64,000 bases of DNA from Gamsiella multidivaricata (taxonomy: Eukaryota; Mortierellomycota; Mortierellomycetes; Mortierellales; Mortierellaceae), in assembly GCF_025024155.1 (NCBI RefSeq), contig NW_026251780.1, positions 62,001 through 126,000 of the forward strand. The letters run 5' to 3'. This document shows positions 21,200 to 30,026 of this stretch, piece after piece (the stretch's first letter is position 1; each line of letters starts with the position of its first letter). The position numbers were made by a program, and so were the translations under genes. The notes beneath the pieces are model-generated. The model was not told the DNA's origin. It did no database searches and saw nothing but the letters and a program-made list of their open reading frames with translations.

Positions 21200-21662
21200 T
21201 GTCACGAACTTATGCTTATTCAGAGTCAAGATGACCTTCTTAAGCGTGGTAGGACAGAACAAGGGGGAGGAGATGCAGTTTGGGAAACAGGGTCAAGAAA
21301 GCGTAGATATATTGAAGTTGCTAGATAAGGAATAAAAGGTACAGAACTATGGGATATATATATATGTTTCTCATTGCCTTCGTGTAACGGTCGTACGCGT
21401 TGCCAAGAGTCGACCGATCACTTGCCAAGTATCGATCGATCGTGTCGTGGCACGCGACACTCGTGGTCTGAATGCCTTCTCTGAAGCGGAATGCCCTATG
21501 AGAAGCATGGAATGCCCATGGAATAGCATGGTACGCGCTCTGGAGTAGCCCGAATGCCCTATCTCGTGGTCTGAATGCCTTCTCTGAGGCGGAATGCCCT
21601 ATGAGAAGCTTGGAATGCCCATGGAATAGCATGAAATGCTCTCTGAAGTAGTCCGAGCGATA
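21200..21662 (-). repeat. LTR-like segment with internal duplication of about 100 bp
   Basis: The edge TGTCACGAAC..TATGCTTATTCAGAG at 21200 matches the edge at 17951 for about 33 bases, suggesting a shared LTR terminus. It is followed on the minus strand by the gag start at 21145. A (TA)n box lies at about 21354-21366. Within it, CGTGGTCTGAATGCCTTCTC opens two similar units of about 100 bases (about 21470-21565 and 21567-21655). No far LTR border could be fixed. Confidence 0.5.
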
Positions 21663-22119
21663 TATTGAGGTTTACTTACTGGTCTAATAACTGATGAGAC
21701 AAGTGAGGGATCTTTACTGGCCTACCAGGCACCGAACTATAGGTTGTGTGCCTGGATGGCTCGGCTAAATTAACTAGGTCCCTAGTAACTGGTCTGTTAG
21801 AAGGCTAATATGCGACAAACTCTTCCCAAGGGGAAGGCTGAAGGCCATCCAGAATGAACGCATAATGGGCTTCGTGCGCTTGAGGGAAAAATAAAACCTC
21901 TGCGTTGTTTTACAACAATCTGCCGAAGGAAAATCAAAAAACCTTCGCAGCTGTGTCGAGTGCTTGCGCATCTCTCATGACTATGTAAAATACATATCAC
22001 TCAAGGCAAAAAAGCAAAAGCCATGTGAGGTAAACCCCGAAGGGAAAACCTCAAACTTGATTCCAGGGGAAGGGGAAAAACCCCTGCTCACACATCACTC
22101 GTCGTCTGTTTGATGTTTG
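21663..22119. other. Sequence 3' of the gypsy element
   Basis: Contains the region downstream of the gypsy pol stop. I looked here for a 3' LTR matching 27350-27910 and found none. A G-rich/poly-A stretch near 22060-22085 could include a polypurine tract on the minus strand. No gene. Confidence 0.3.
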
Positions 22120-25100
22120 TTAATTCCGTCCGCGCTGACGCGCACGAGTAGTCCTAATCTCTTTGCTACTCTTCTCAGTGTTAACAATTGCTCCGCGCTT
22201 TCGCTTGGGTGCTGAACCTTCCCTGGACTTGCCCACAGGATTGTTCGGGCGTCCGTGTTTGCGTGGCCCTTGCTTTTGAACATCAACTGAAGTATCGTTT
22301 TCAGGCATACGATTCGGTCGACCTTTGCCTATACGTAGTGCTGAAAATAACTCCTGCACCTCGCCTCGAGATTCATGAGTCTTGGACGTTTGACGAGGCT
22401 GCGGTAAAGATTGCGCACCTGGTTGATCGCGAGCCTTCCAGTAGTCTGCTATGCACTTTCTTTCAATAAAGTTCTTTTGAGGCTCCCAAGTCTTGTCTTT
22501 GTATCCTTTCCAACTTACGTAGTACTATATTCCCTCCCCAGGTGCTTCCCTGTGGTTAAGAATTTTGTCCACCACATAAGTATCTGTTTCCTCAAAGTCG
22601 TCGAGCACAAGCTTAAGCTGCGACGGCGCGAAATTACGTCCTAATAATTCTCCTGTAGCATCTTTCAATGAATACGAGCCACCAGTCGTACGCCGGACAA
22701 CAGTGTAAGGGCCTTCATACCGAGGCGATAGCTTGTCGCGCTTGATCGGATCCAATGACATAACTTTTGCTCCATCTGGGAACTCATTGTGCAGTACCGT
22801 TCTGTTAAAACGCTCAATCATTCGTCTTTGAGTTTCACAAGCCTTGATTGGAACTGCTGGAAAGACGGTCTTGGTCATGTATTCAAGCCGCTTTAAGAGC
22901 TCCTCTTGGGATGGAGTTCACCTTTGTCATCCGAGAAATTACTCAAACCATTAAATCGCCTTGCAAAAAATAAAGAAAAAGGGGACGAATTGTGCAACGC
23001 AACCACTCTTGTGTTCATAGCCAGCTGTGCCATTGGAACGTGTTTAGCCCATGATTCCTTATGGTCCTTGACTTCTTTGGGTATAATGTTGCATGCCGTC
23101 TTGACATGATTCTCGGCGACTCCGTTGCCACGAGGATGATAGGGTGTGACTAACCGATGTTCAACTCCCATGGTTTCAGTCATAACCGTCATGATCTCGT
23201 TAACGAACTCTCTGCCATTGTCAGATTGAAGAACTCGGGGGAAACCGATGGTGGTAAAGATTCTGAACAATGCTTTCGCAATCGTGATCGATCCCTTGTT
23301 CGGTATGGGTTCAAGGAATACAAATCTTGTACAGACATCAACCAACACGAGAAGGAAACGGTTTCCGTCGCTCTCCACAGGGAATGGACCGGCCAGATCG
23401 ATAGCCATGTGTTCTCCTGGAAGCTGAGCATGAATGGCTGACATAGGGTGATATCCTTTGCGTGCGATATTTACTCGCTGGCATTCTTGACAACGTTTAA
23501 CGTACTTCAAACAATCTTTGGCCAGGTGAGGCCATGTCTTGTTTAACGCGTGAATGTGTTTCACCATGACATTGGTACCGAAGTGGCCAAGCGCATGAGT
23601 GTCAGCTAATATCGCTTTCCGGTCAGGAGATCCAACTGTCTCACGAGGAGTGTCGGCATCCTGGATCAAATGCATATATCCATAGACCTTAGTTGGCGCT
23701 GTCCCTGTTGACTTGTTAGTCCACAATTCTTGAGGGAATTGGCGAGATAAAGCGTCTGGCAACACATTGAGCACCCCTGGTCGATACACAACCTTGAATG
23801 TATAATCCAGAATCGTTTCCTGCCATGAAGTGAGCATAGAGTTCATGTCTTTCTGCGTGTGCATGAAAGTGAGAGCTCGATGATCCGTAAAGAGAGTGAA
23901 ATGTTTTCCCCATAAGTAGTAGTGCAACTTCTTGAGCGCAAAAACGATTCCAAGTAACTCCTTTTGCGTAGCTGAATAATTTCGTTCGCTTGCCTGCAAC
24001 GAGCGAGCAACAAACGAAATATATTTAATATTCTTTGGTTCTGCCTCGCCTCCGGGTAACTGATATAACACTGCTCCAATGCCGAAATTCGATGCATCTG
24101 TGGCGACATAAAATGGCATACTGAAATCAGGAAATGAAAGTATCGGTGCTTGGACAAGAATATTTTTTAATGCATTGAAACATTTTAATTCTATTTCATT
24201 AAGTACAAACGGTCCAGATGTATTGCGCAACGCGTCCAGCGGTGCTGCAAGTGTACTAATGAGCGGTAAATATTCTCTGAAGAAATTGAATGTACCCATG
24301 TATGACTGAACTTGTTTGCCCGTAGTAGGGGGTTTCCAATCATTAATGTTCGCCAACTTATTAGGGTCGACCCGTTTGCCTGTGATGTCAATAATAAATC
24401 CTAACAACGCCACTTGTGTACTGTAAAAGTTACACTTCTCATCGTTGATGATGAGTCTGGCCTCCGTGAGACGTTCGATAACCATACGCACATGAAGTAG
24501 ATGATCCTGACGATTTCTAGAAGCAATCAAGATGTCATCAATGAAGTTGCGTACGAACTTAAGATCACCAAGGATCCTCGACATACCACGCTGGAACAAG
24601 CTAGACAAGGGCTTCAACCCGAATGGAGCTTTTTTAAACATATATTGTATCCCGTTGTGCATGAATGCTGTCAATGGCCTGTCTTCCTCGTGAATAGGTA
24701 GTCGATGATACGCCTGTCGTAAGTCCACCGTTGAAAACACCTCGTTGCCTCCAGCAAATTGCACGATCTCTGAAATAAGTGGAACAGGGAAATTGTCATC
24801 AGGTAAGTGAGCATTGAGTGGACGTGGGTCAAGACACACACGAAAGAGAGTCTTTTCGCCATTGGCATCCTTCTTTGCTGCAAGAGTCAAGGTGTTGTTG
24901 TGTGGATTACCGGCAGGTGCTAATATGATCACATCATCCTCTAACCAGGCTTTAATAGCGTCATCCAGAATAGGTACCTGCGATGCTGCAAACACTCTCG
25001 GTCTGCGATAGAGTTGAACGTCCTCCGGAACAGGCAAGTACACCTTCATTTCTGGTACGGGGCAAAAGCTTGTTTTGGGGATCCTGGTGTTCGCCTCCAA

Positions 25101-25200
25101 CAACGGCTTGATATTCCTCATGAACTCTTTCTTCTCCGTGATGAATTCCTGCGTCTTCTCGATCTCGGGAACAGCGAGAGGTATCAGAGTCGGCTTTTCA
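22120..25200 (-). pseudogene. Gypsy pol: RT-RNase H-integrase-chromodomain, with a frameshift and a stop
   Basis: Reverse transcriptase: VFSTVDLRQAYHRLPI, KKAPFGLKPLSSLFQRGM, active site FIDDIL (Phe in place of the usual Tyr of YxDD). RNase H: FYVATDASNFGIGAVLYQ, TQKELLGIVFALKKLHYYLW, LFTDHRAL. Integrase: HHCC zinc finger (HALGHFG...CLKYVKRCQECQ) and DDE core (AIDLAGPF, LQSDNGREF, YHPRGNGVAENH). Near 22900 the frame slips by one base before the integrase C-terminal domain resumes (LLKRLEYMTKTVFPAVPIKA). At 22525 a TAG interrupts the chromodomain between YVVDKILNHREAPGEGI and YYVSWKGYKDKTWEP. A Lys/Arg-rich tail ends at 22120. Confidence 0.85.
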
Positions 25201-27346
25201 TCTTCAAAGGTGTTGGCATCCGGCCAGTAGACTCTTCTGGGTCGGGTAGTCCAACAATGTTGAAGCCATAGCGATGAAACAGATCCATACCAATGGTGAT
25301 GGCGTGACTCTGTTCAATCACTTCGTATGGGGCGCAAAGCACGTTCTGTCCACAGATAATCTCCACGTTCTCGGTCTCGCCGACGCGTTCGATAGTTGAG
25401 GTGTCCGCCAACTCGATGCAACCCTTCACTTCCTTGACTGGAATCGAGTAGCGACTGACTACTTTGGAACTGATGAATGAATGCGAGGCTCCTGTGTCGA
25501 TGAGGGCGAGATGGCGGTCTTGGTTAATGTAGATGGGGACAAAGAGACGATTGTCAACTTCATTTTTTCTTCTGCTCGCCCCATATGTCATCTGCACCAA
25601 CTCAAAATTGCCTTCCCCAAATGCGAACAAAGGATAGCCATCGCACATGTCCAACAAAGGGTTGTCTGTGACTGAAAATCTTGCAAAGGCTTGCGCGTCG
25701 TCGTCGTCCTCGATTTCGTAAGTGCCCCAGGTCAGGTCATGGTCTTCTTCATCGCCATTCTCCATTACTTTCGCAGCACCATACTTAATCTTTTCTTTGA
25801 GTCCGGCCACTTCAGCATGTCCCCTACCTTCCCCTCCGTCGAGTGGACGTACAGGGGGTGAACCTACGTGAACCGACACCGCAAAGTTGGACTTCACAAC
25901 CGCCTTCCTCTTCTTCGCCTTTTTCTTCTTTGGCTTTTCCTTCTTCACCTTCTGCATGGTTGGACTCTCATCCTTACCCTTTCCACTATTCTTTTCTCTG
26001 ACTTCGAGGCTTGCCTCCTTGTCGTATGATTTTTTATTCTCTTCTTCTCCAGGTAACAGTGCATTACTTGAGCTATGCTGCTTGTCCTCCAAGTGGCTGC
26101 TTGTTACCTGTAACATATCCAAGGTCAAAGATAGCAGGCTATCGTTAATCATACGTTCTTCTTCATCTTTCTCTTCTCTCTTCTCTTCATGAACAGTCAT
26201 CGCCGTGGTTTGATTGGGCATACCATTGAATCCGCCTCGATGATAAGGGTGACCACGTCCTCCTCTTCCTCGATAATAACCACGACCGCCATATCCTCCA
26301 CGGCTGAACGTGTAAGGAGCGTTGCTGGTCTGGGCAGGTGTAGCCGTTGCACCAGTGCTCGCCATCGCGATCATCGGCACCTGTACCACTGTTGCCTTCT
26401 TCTGCTGATGCTGTTGTTTGTCTTTCGCCTGCTGAGCAACTCTCACCTCTTCCCCTTCTTTATTTGCTCGACTCCTCTTGGCAGCTTCGATGGCTGTCTT
26501 CCACTCCGTGCAGTCATCAGGACCTAACGCCATCGGAATCGACTTCATAAAAAGGTCGATGGTGTCGAGGTTGGGTGCTTGCAGCCCGAGTCCATCGAGG
26601 AGAAATTTAATGATCATGCCTTGATTCATAACAGTCAGCGCGAGCGACGGAACCGTCTTTTGCAAGGTCTGCAGGACATCCGCATGCTTAGGAAGCTCTT
26701 GGACTCGATAAACATGGACTAGTCGTCCCAATCGTAAGGCATACTCCTTGTAAGACTCGCCCCTCTCTCGCCCTGACTTTGCAAACTCCTCAACCTCTGC
26801 TGCTTTCTCCAACGCGGTTAAGGAACTATCAACGAATGTCTGCTCACAACGGTCCCAATTCCACACTCCATCCTTGTCTTTCTCATAGGCCGCCTCTAAT
26901 GCGTCCCGTGCCTTTGCGTCCATATTCGCTAACGCCAGCAATCTGTAACAGCTGCTTGCGAATGTAGTCTTCCCGTACGCCAACATGCCTGTGGTACGAA
27001 ACTCATGGAGAAACATACGCACATTCGTACGAATCGGACCGGACACCTTCCTGTCAACAAGCGGCATCTCATTATCCGGGACCTTCCGATGATACCGGGG
27101 CATCAAAGGAGACAAAGTTATCTGTTTGTCGTCCGCATTAACCGACCAGGACTTCGACGACGTGGTTGCCTGCTCCAACGTGTTTAGCTGCGGGGCTTGC
27201 CTCGCCATCGCTTTGGCCGCTTGGTCCATTATATCCAACATGGAACTCCATTCCGCCAATTCAGCCTGTGCATTACCGACGTCTCTTCCGAGTAGAGCAT
27301 ACTGCGGTGTAGGGGGTCTACTAACGGGTTCTATAACTTCTACCAT
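25184..27346 (-). CDS. Gypsy gag-protease polyprotein
   Basis: 720-residue open frame. The N-terminal two thirds are Gag: a helical capsid-like region (NVRMFLHEFRTTGMLAYGKT, VEEFAKSGRERGESYKEYAL), then a Gly/Arg/Tyr-rich RNA-binding box (GGYGGRGYYRGRGGRGHPYH) with no CCHC zinc knuckle, and a long Lys/Glu-rich linker. An aspartic protease follows, with DTGASHSFISS as active site. The frame ends at 25184 and overlaps pol, which continues in the -1 frame (PDANTFEDEKPTLIPLAVPE). This could be translational frameshifting or a mutation; no clear slippery heptamer is visible. Confidence 0.85.
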   Translation of the reverse strand: MVEVIEPVSRPPTPQYALLGRDVGNAQAELAEWSSMLDIMDQAAKAMARQAPQLNTLEQATTSSKSWSVNADDKQITLSPLMPRYHRKVPDNEMPLVDRKVSGPIRTNVRMFLHEFRTTGMLAYGKTTFASSCYRLLALANMDAKARDALEAAYEKDKDGVWNWDRCEQTFVDSSLTALEKAAEVEEFAKSGRERGESYKEYALRLGRLVHVYRVQELPKHADVLQTLQKTVPSLALTVMNQGMIIKFLLDGLGLQAPNLDTIDLFMKSIPMALGPDDCTEWKTAIEAAKRSRANKEGEEVRVAQQAKDKQQHQQKKATVVQVPMIAMASTGATATPAQTSNAPYTFSRGGYGGRGYYRGRGGRGHPYHRGGFNGMPNQTTAMTVHEEKREEKDEEERMINDSLLSLTLDMLQVTSSHLEDKQHSSSNALLPGEEENKKSYDKEASLEVREKNSGKGKDESPTMQKVKKEKPKKKKAKKRKAVVKSNFAVSVHVGSPPVRPLDGGEGRGHAEVAGLKEKIKYGAAKVMENGDEEDHDLTWGTYEIEDDDDAQAFARFSVTDNPLLDMCDGYPLFAFGEGNFELVQMTYGASRRKNEVDNRLFVPIYINQDRHLALIDTGASHSFISSKVVSRYSIPVKEVKGCIELADTSTIERVGETENVEIICGQNVLCAPYEVIEQSHAITIGMDLFHRYGFNIVGLPDPEESTGRMPTPLKMKSRL

Positions 27347-27917
27347 TAGTTCTATTTACAACGGGAGTTACCACGCGAATAGGACTTCGGCAAGGCTGTG
27401 CTTCGGTCACTTACTGGTTCGTGGTGCAGGGTCCTCCTTTAGATCGGAATGTAAGAACACAAAGGTAAAATAGACTAGACGTAAATGGAAAGGAATAAAT
27501 ATGGGGATCTGTTTAGCTAAATGATGCGAGCTAGGACTATATTCCTTTGGGAATGACTGGGGTAGTTGCAGGGAGTTCGCATATTGTGATGTCCGATGAG
27601 GTGAGGAGTCGTGACAATGAAGTCCACCCCTCTGGAGTCGTTGTATGCCAATAGTTGCTGATCAGGCCTCCGTTGTACCTTTATAATGCCGTTTCACGAG
27701 GGTGGGCCGATGACGGATGCTTAATGAGACGATCGGTAATCGGGGAAGCGTTGCGGGGCAAGTACAATGTCTAAATAAGAGCGATTGACGGCGCAAAGGT
27801 GGCGAATGATCAGGATCGGCATTCCCTGTTGATTGTATCTCGTTGCATGGGTTACTGACGGTGGTAGTCAGTACCTGTCGTTGATGCGGTGTTATCCGGA
27901 CAATCTGGACGAATACA
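27347..27917. other. 5' flank of the gypsy element
   Basis: Expected position of the 5' LTR and primer binding site, but I found no long match to the other flank. No gene seen. Confidence 0.3.
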
Positions 27918-28685
27918 ATGTGTGATACAAATGATTTTGGTGGAAAGAAAACTCTGGTTCAGGTACCAGACCGTTTATTCTTTTATTCTGGGGGCGGTGC
28001 TCTTCCCCGTGATCTAATATTAACTTTGCAAGAACAACCAACTGATTCTCATTTACTACACCACAATGGGACGTTCGAGGCTTACTTCATCCAGAAGGTA
28101 ACTATTCGTCTGTTTATTGTGGGCTGTTTGCAGTGCTCCAATCTAGCTACTGTTGCTAACCGACATATCCCTCGCGCTCTCTGTTATTCCATCGCGTAGG
28201 CGCGGTCGCTCGGATATCTCGTTGTTGGCGTGCACGAGTATTACACCTCAAAGAAGTGCCCAAAGTGCGATCAGTTTGTCAGCCAGACCGAGAGCATTCG
28301 CCGCCTCAACTGCTCCCATTGCAAAAAGTATATGCACCGCGACGTGATGACAGGACACAATATCGTCAACATTCTGCGCGGCCATGTCGAGCAGCAGCAG
28401 CGACCACTTTATCTGCATCCGGTCGACAAGGACGGCCACCACCCCTGGCTGGAGCTACTCAAGGACGCCCCAGATTCGTTGCAGCAAGCAAGCAGCAATG
28501 GTTGTCGTACTAGTCGTGCAGGTCGTGCTGGTTGCAAGCGCCAGGCAGAGGGGGATGGCGATGCCAAGGAGACCGGTGGCAAGCGCACCAAAACAACCAT
28601 GGCGAAGCAAAAGGCAGCGACCACCAAGAGCAAGGCGACCACCAAGAACAAGGCGGCAGCGGCCAAGCAATTGGCAGGTCGATAG
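27918..28685 (+). pseudogene. Fanzor (eukaryotic TnpB-like RuvC nuclease), 3' part
   Basis: Fanzor proteins are RNA-guided DNA nucleases related to TnpB. Exon 27918-28097 (ending TFEAYFIQK) splices in frame through a GTAACT...GCGTAG intron of about 100 nt to 28200-28685. The join gives ARSLGYLVVGVHEYYTSKKC, the RuvC/zinc-ribbon core: CPKCDQF ... LNCSHCKKY (Cys4) followed by HRDVMTGHNIVNILRG, with the RuvC-III Asp. It ends with a Lys/Ala/Thr-rich tail (KQKAATTKSKATTKNKAAAA) resembling a nuclear or nucleic-acid-binding tail. Everything upstream (RuvC-I Asp, RuvC-II Glu, REC and wedge regions) is missing, so this is a 5'-truncated relic beside the gypsy element. Confidence 0.8.
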
Positions 28686-28712
28686 CTAGACTAGCTTTTT
28701 TTTTCACTTCGA

Positions 28713-28798
28713 GGTGCTCGCAAGCACCCTTGTCTACCTTCGGGTGGATTTAGATAGCTGCGCAGGCCGATGATTTCACCTTTTTGGTGACGTCATCG
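28713..28798 (+). ncRNA. Cluster of three hairpins just after the Fanzor stop; candidate guide-RNA scaffold
   Basis: Hairpin 1 (28713-28728) is GGTGCT-CGCA-AGCACC. Hairpin 2 (28733-28748) is TCTACC-TTCG-GGTGGA, a six-pair stem capped by a C(UUCG)G tetraloop. Hairpin 3 (28768-28798) has an outer CGATGA/TCATCG stem and an inner CACC-TTTTT-GGTG stem. They start 28 bases after the stop codon. In TnpB and Fanzor loci the guide RNA comes from the 3' end of the gene and the element's right end, so the location fits, but nothing here proves transcription. The alternative is a structured 3' UTR or chance. Confidence 0.4.
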
Positions 28799-29063
28799 TA
28801 GTCCGTTGCGCGGATGTCTTCATGCCATTACTGCTCGCATCGCGCTCTGTTGACCTTCAATCACTCCTCACTCACTCCTCACTCACTCCATCGCTTTCTC
28901 CATCGCTTTCTCCATCGCACTCTGTTTCTCTCGCCACGCAACTCCATAACGACCACCTGATCCTTCCATCGTGCATGGTCCCTCGGTGCCCATAGTCACA
29001 GCCAAGGTAATGACAATCTTTTCGAAAAGAAATAGGACATATTTATCGTTGTTCTCTCTCTCT
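28799..29063. other. Spacer with short tandem phrases
   Basis: Contains CACTCCTCACTCACTCC and CGCTTTCTCCAT micro-repeats (28862-28920) and a CT run before 29064. No gene seen. Confidence 0.35.
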
Positions 29064-29925
29064 CTGCCTCGATGGTCATTCATCTGCTATATGTATGCTG
29101 AAACTTGGTGGAGAACCTTGTTACGCCTGCCACCTCCAGAGGAGGCCGTGTAATAGCTTCGATGCCAAGGACCATTTGGGCTGTTCTTTTTGATGGAGGT
29201 AATGTGTGCTGTTCAACTGTAGTCTCCATGGCCTATTTTTCTAGACCAGGACTACAAAAATAATCTCCTGCTTCTGGCACCTGCCAGATGGCGCATGTCA
29301 GAGCAAGGTGGCTATGGAACACATACTCTCGCCCATCACATTGTTGTCATTGTTCACCCTCTGCCTCGATGGTCATTCATCTGCTATATGTGTGCTGAAA
29401 CTTGGTGGAGAACCTTGTTACGCCTGCCACCTCCAGAGGAGGCCGTGTAATAGCTTCGATGCCAAGGACCATTTGGGCTGTTCTTTTTGATGGAGGTAGT
29501 GTGTGCTGTTCAACTGTAGTCTCCATGGCCTATTTTTCTAGACCAGGACTACAAAAATAATCTCCTGCTTCTGGCACCTGCCAGATGGCGCATGTCAGAG
29601 CAAGGTGGCTATGGAACACATACTCTCGCCCATCACATTGTTGTCATTGTTCACCCTCTGCCTCGATGGTCATTCATCTGCTATATGTGTGCTGAAACTT
29701 GGTGGAGAACCTTGTTACGCCTGCCACCTCCAGAGGAGGCCGTGTAATAGCTTCGATGCCAAGGACCATTTGGGCTGTTCTTTTTGATGGAGGTAGTGTG
29801 TGCTGTTCAACTGTAGTCTCCATGGCCTATTTTTCTAGACCAGGACTACAAAAATAACCTCCTGCTTCTGGCACCTGCCAGATGGCGCATGTCAGAGCAA
29901 GGTGGCTATGGAACACTCACCCTCG
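29064..29925. repeat. 297-bp tandem repeat, nearly three units
   Basis: The phrase CTGCCTCGATGGTCATTCAT occurs at 29064, 29361 and 29658, exactly 297 apart, and the sequence between is nearly identical. Each unit carries an ATG-started frame of about 60 residues (29308-29490, 29605-29787), identical between units but without a recognisable feature. The first unit is preceded by a CT repeat and the last ends at about 29925. It could be a minisatellite, a subtelomere-like repeat or tandem transposon ends. Confidence 0.9.
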
Positions 29926-30026
29926 CCCATCATATCACCCTTTCTATCATTGATTATAAGTGAGCATCAACGCAGACGTGGTGATTTGATTATTGCCTTT
30001 TCTTAAAACTCTTCTAGCTATCCAAT

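Larger units (their letters stand above)
22120..27346 (-). mobile_element. Ty3/gypsy LTR retrotransposon of chromovirus type, internal region
   Basis: Gag-protease, reverse transcriptase, RNase H, integrase and a C-terminal chromodomain lie in the order typical of chromoviruses. I could not find matching LTRs at the two flanks, so only the internal region is delimited. Two inactivating changes near the 3' end make it a dead copy. Confidence 0.85.

Noticed and set aside
21690..27917. LTR pair for the gypsy element
   Set aside because: Compared both flanks by eye; only a few shared short words such as CTTACTGGT. No LTRs are claimed.
28384..28707. Other frames overlapping the Fanzor 3' end
   Set aside because: Out of frame with the zinc ribbon and RuvC motif; low-complexity Ala/Leu/Arg products of GC-rich codons.
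29308..29787. Two identical 60-residue frames in the 297-bp repeat
   Set aside because: Identity follows from the repeat itself; no signal, domain or splice partner suggests a gene.
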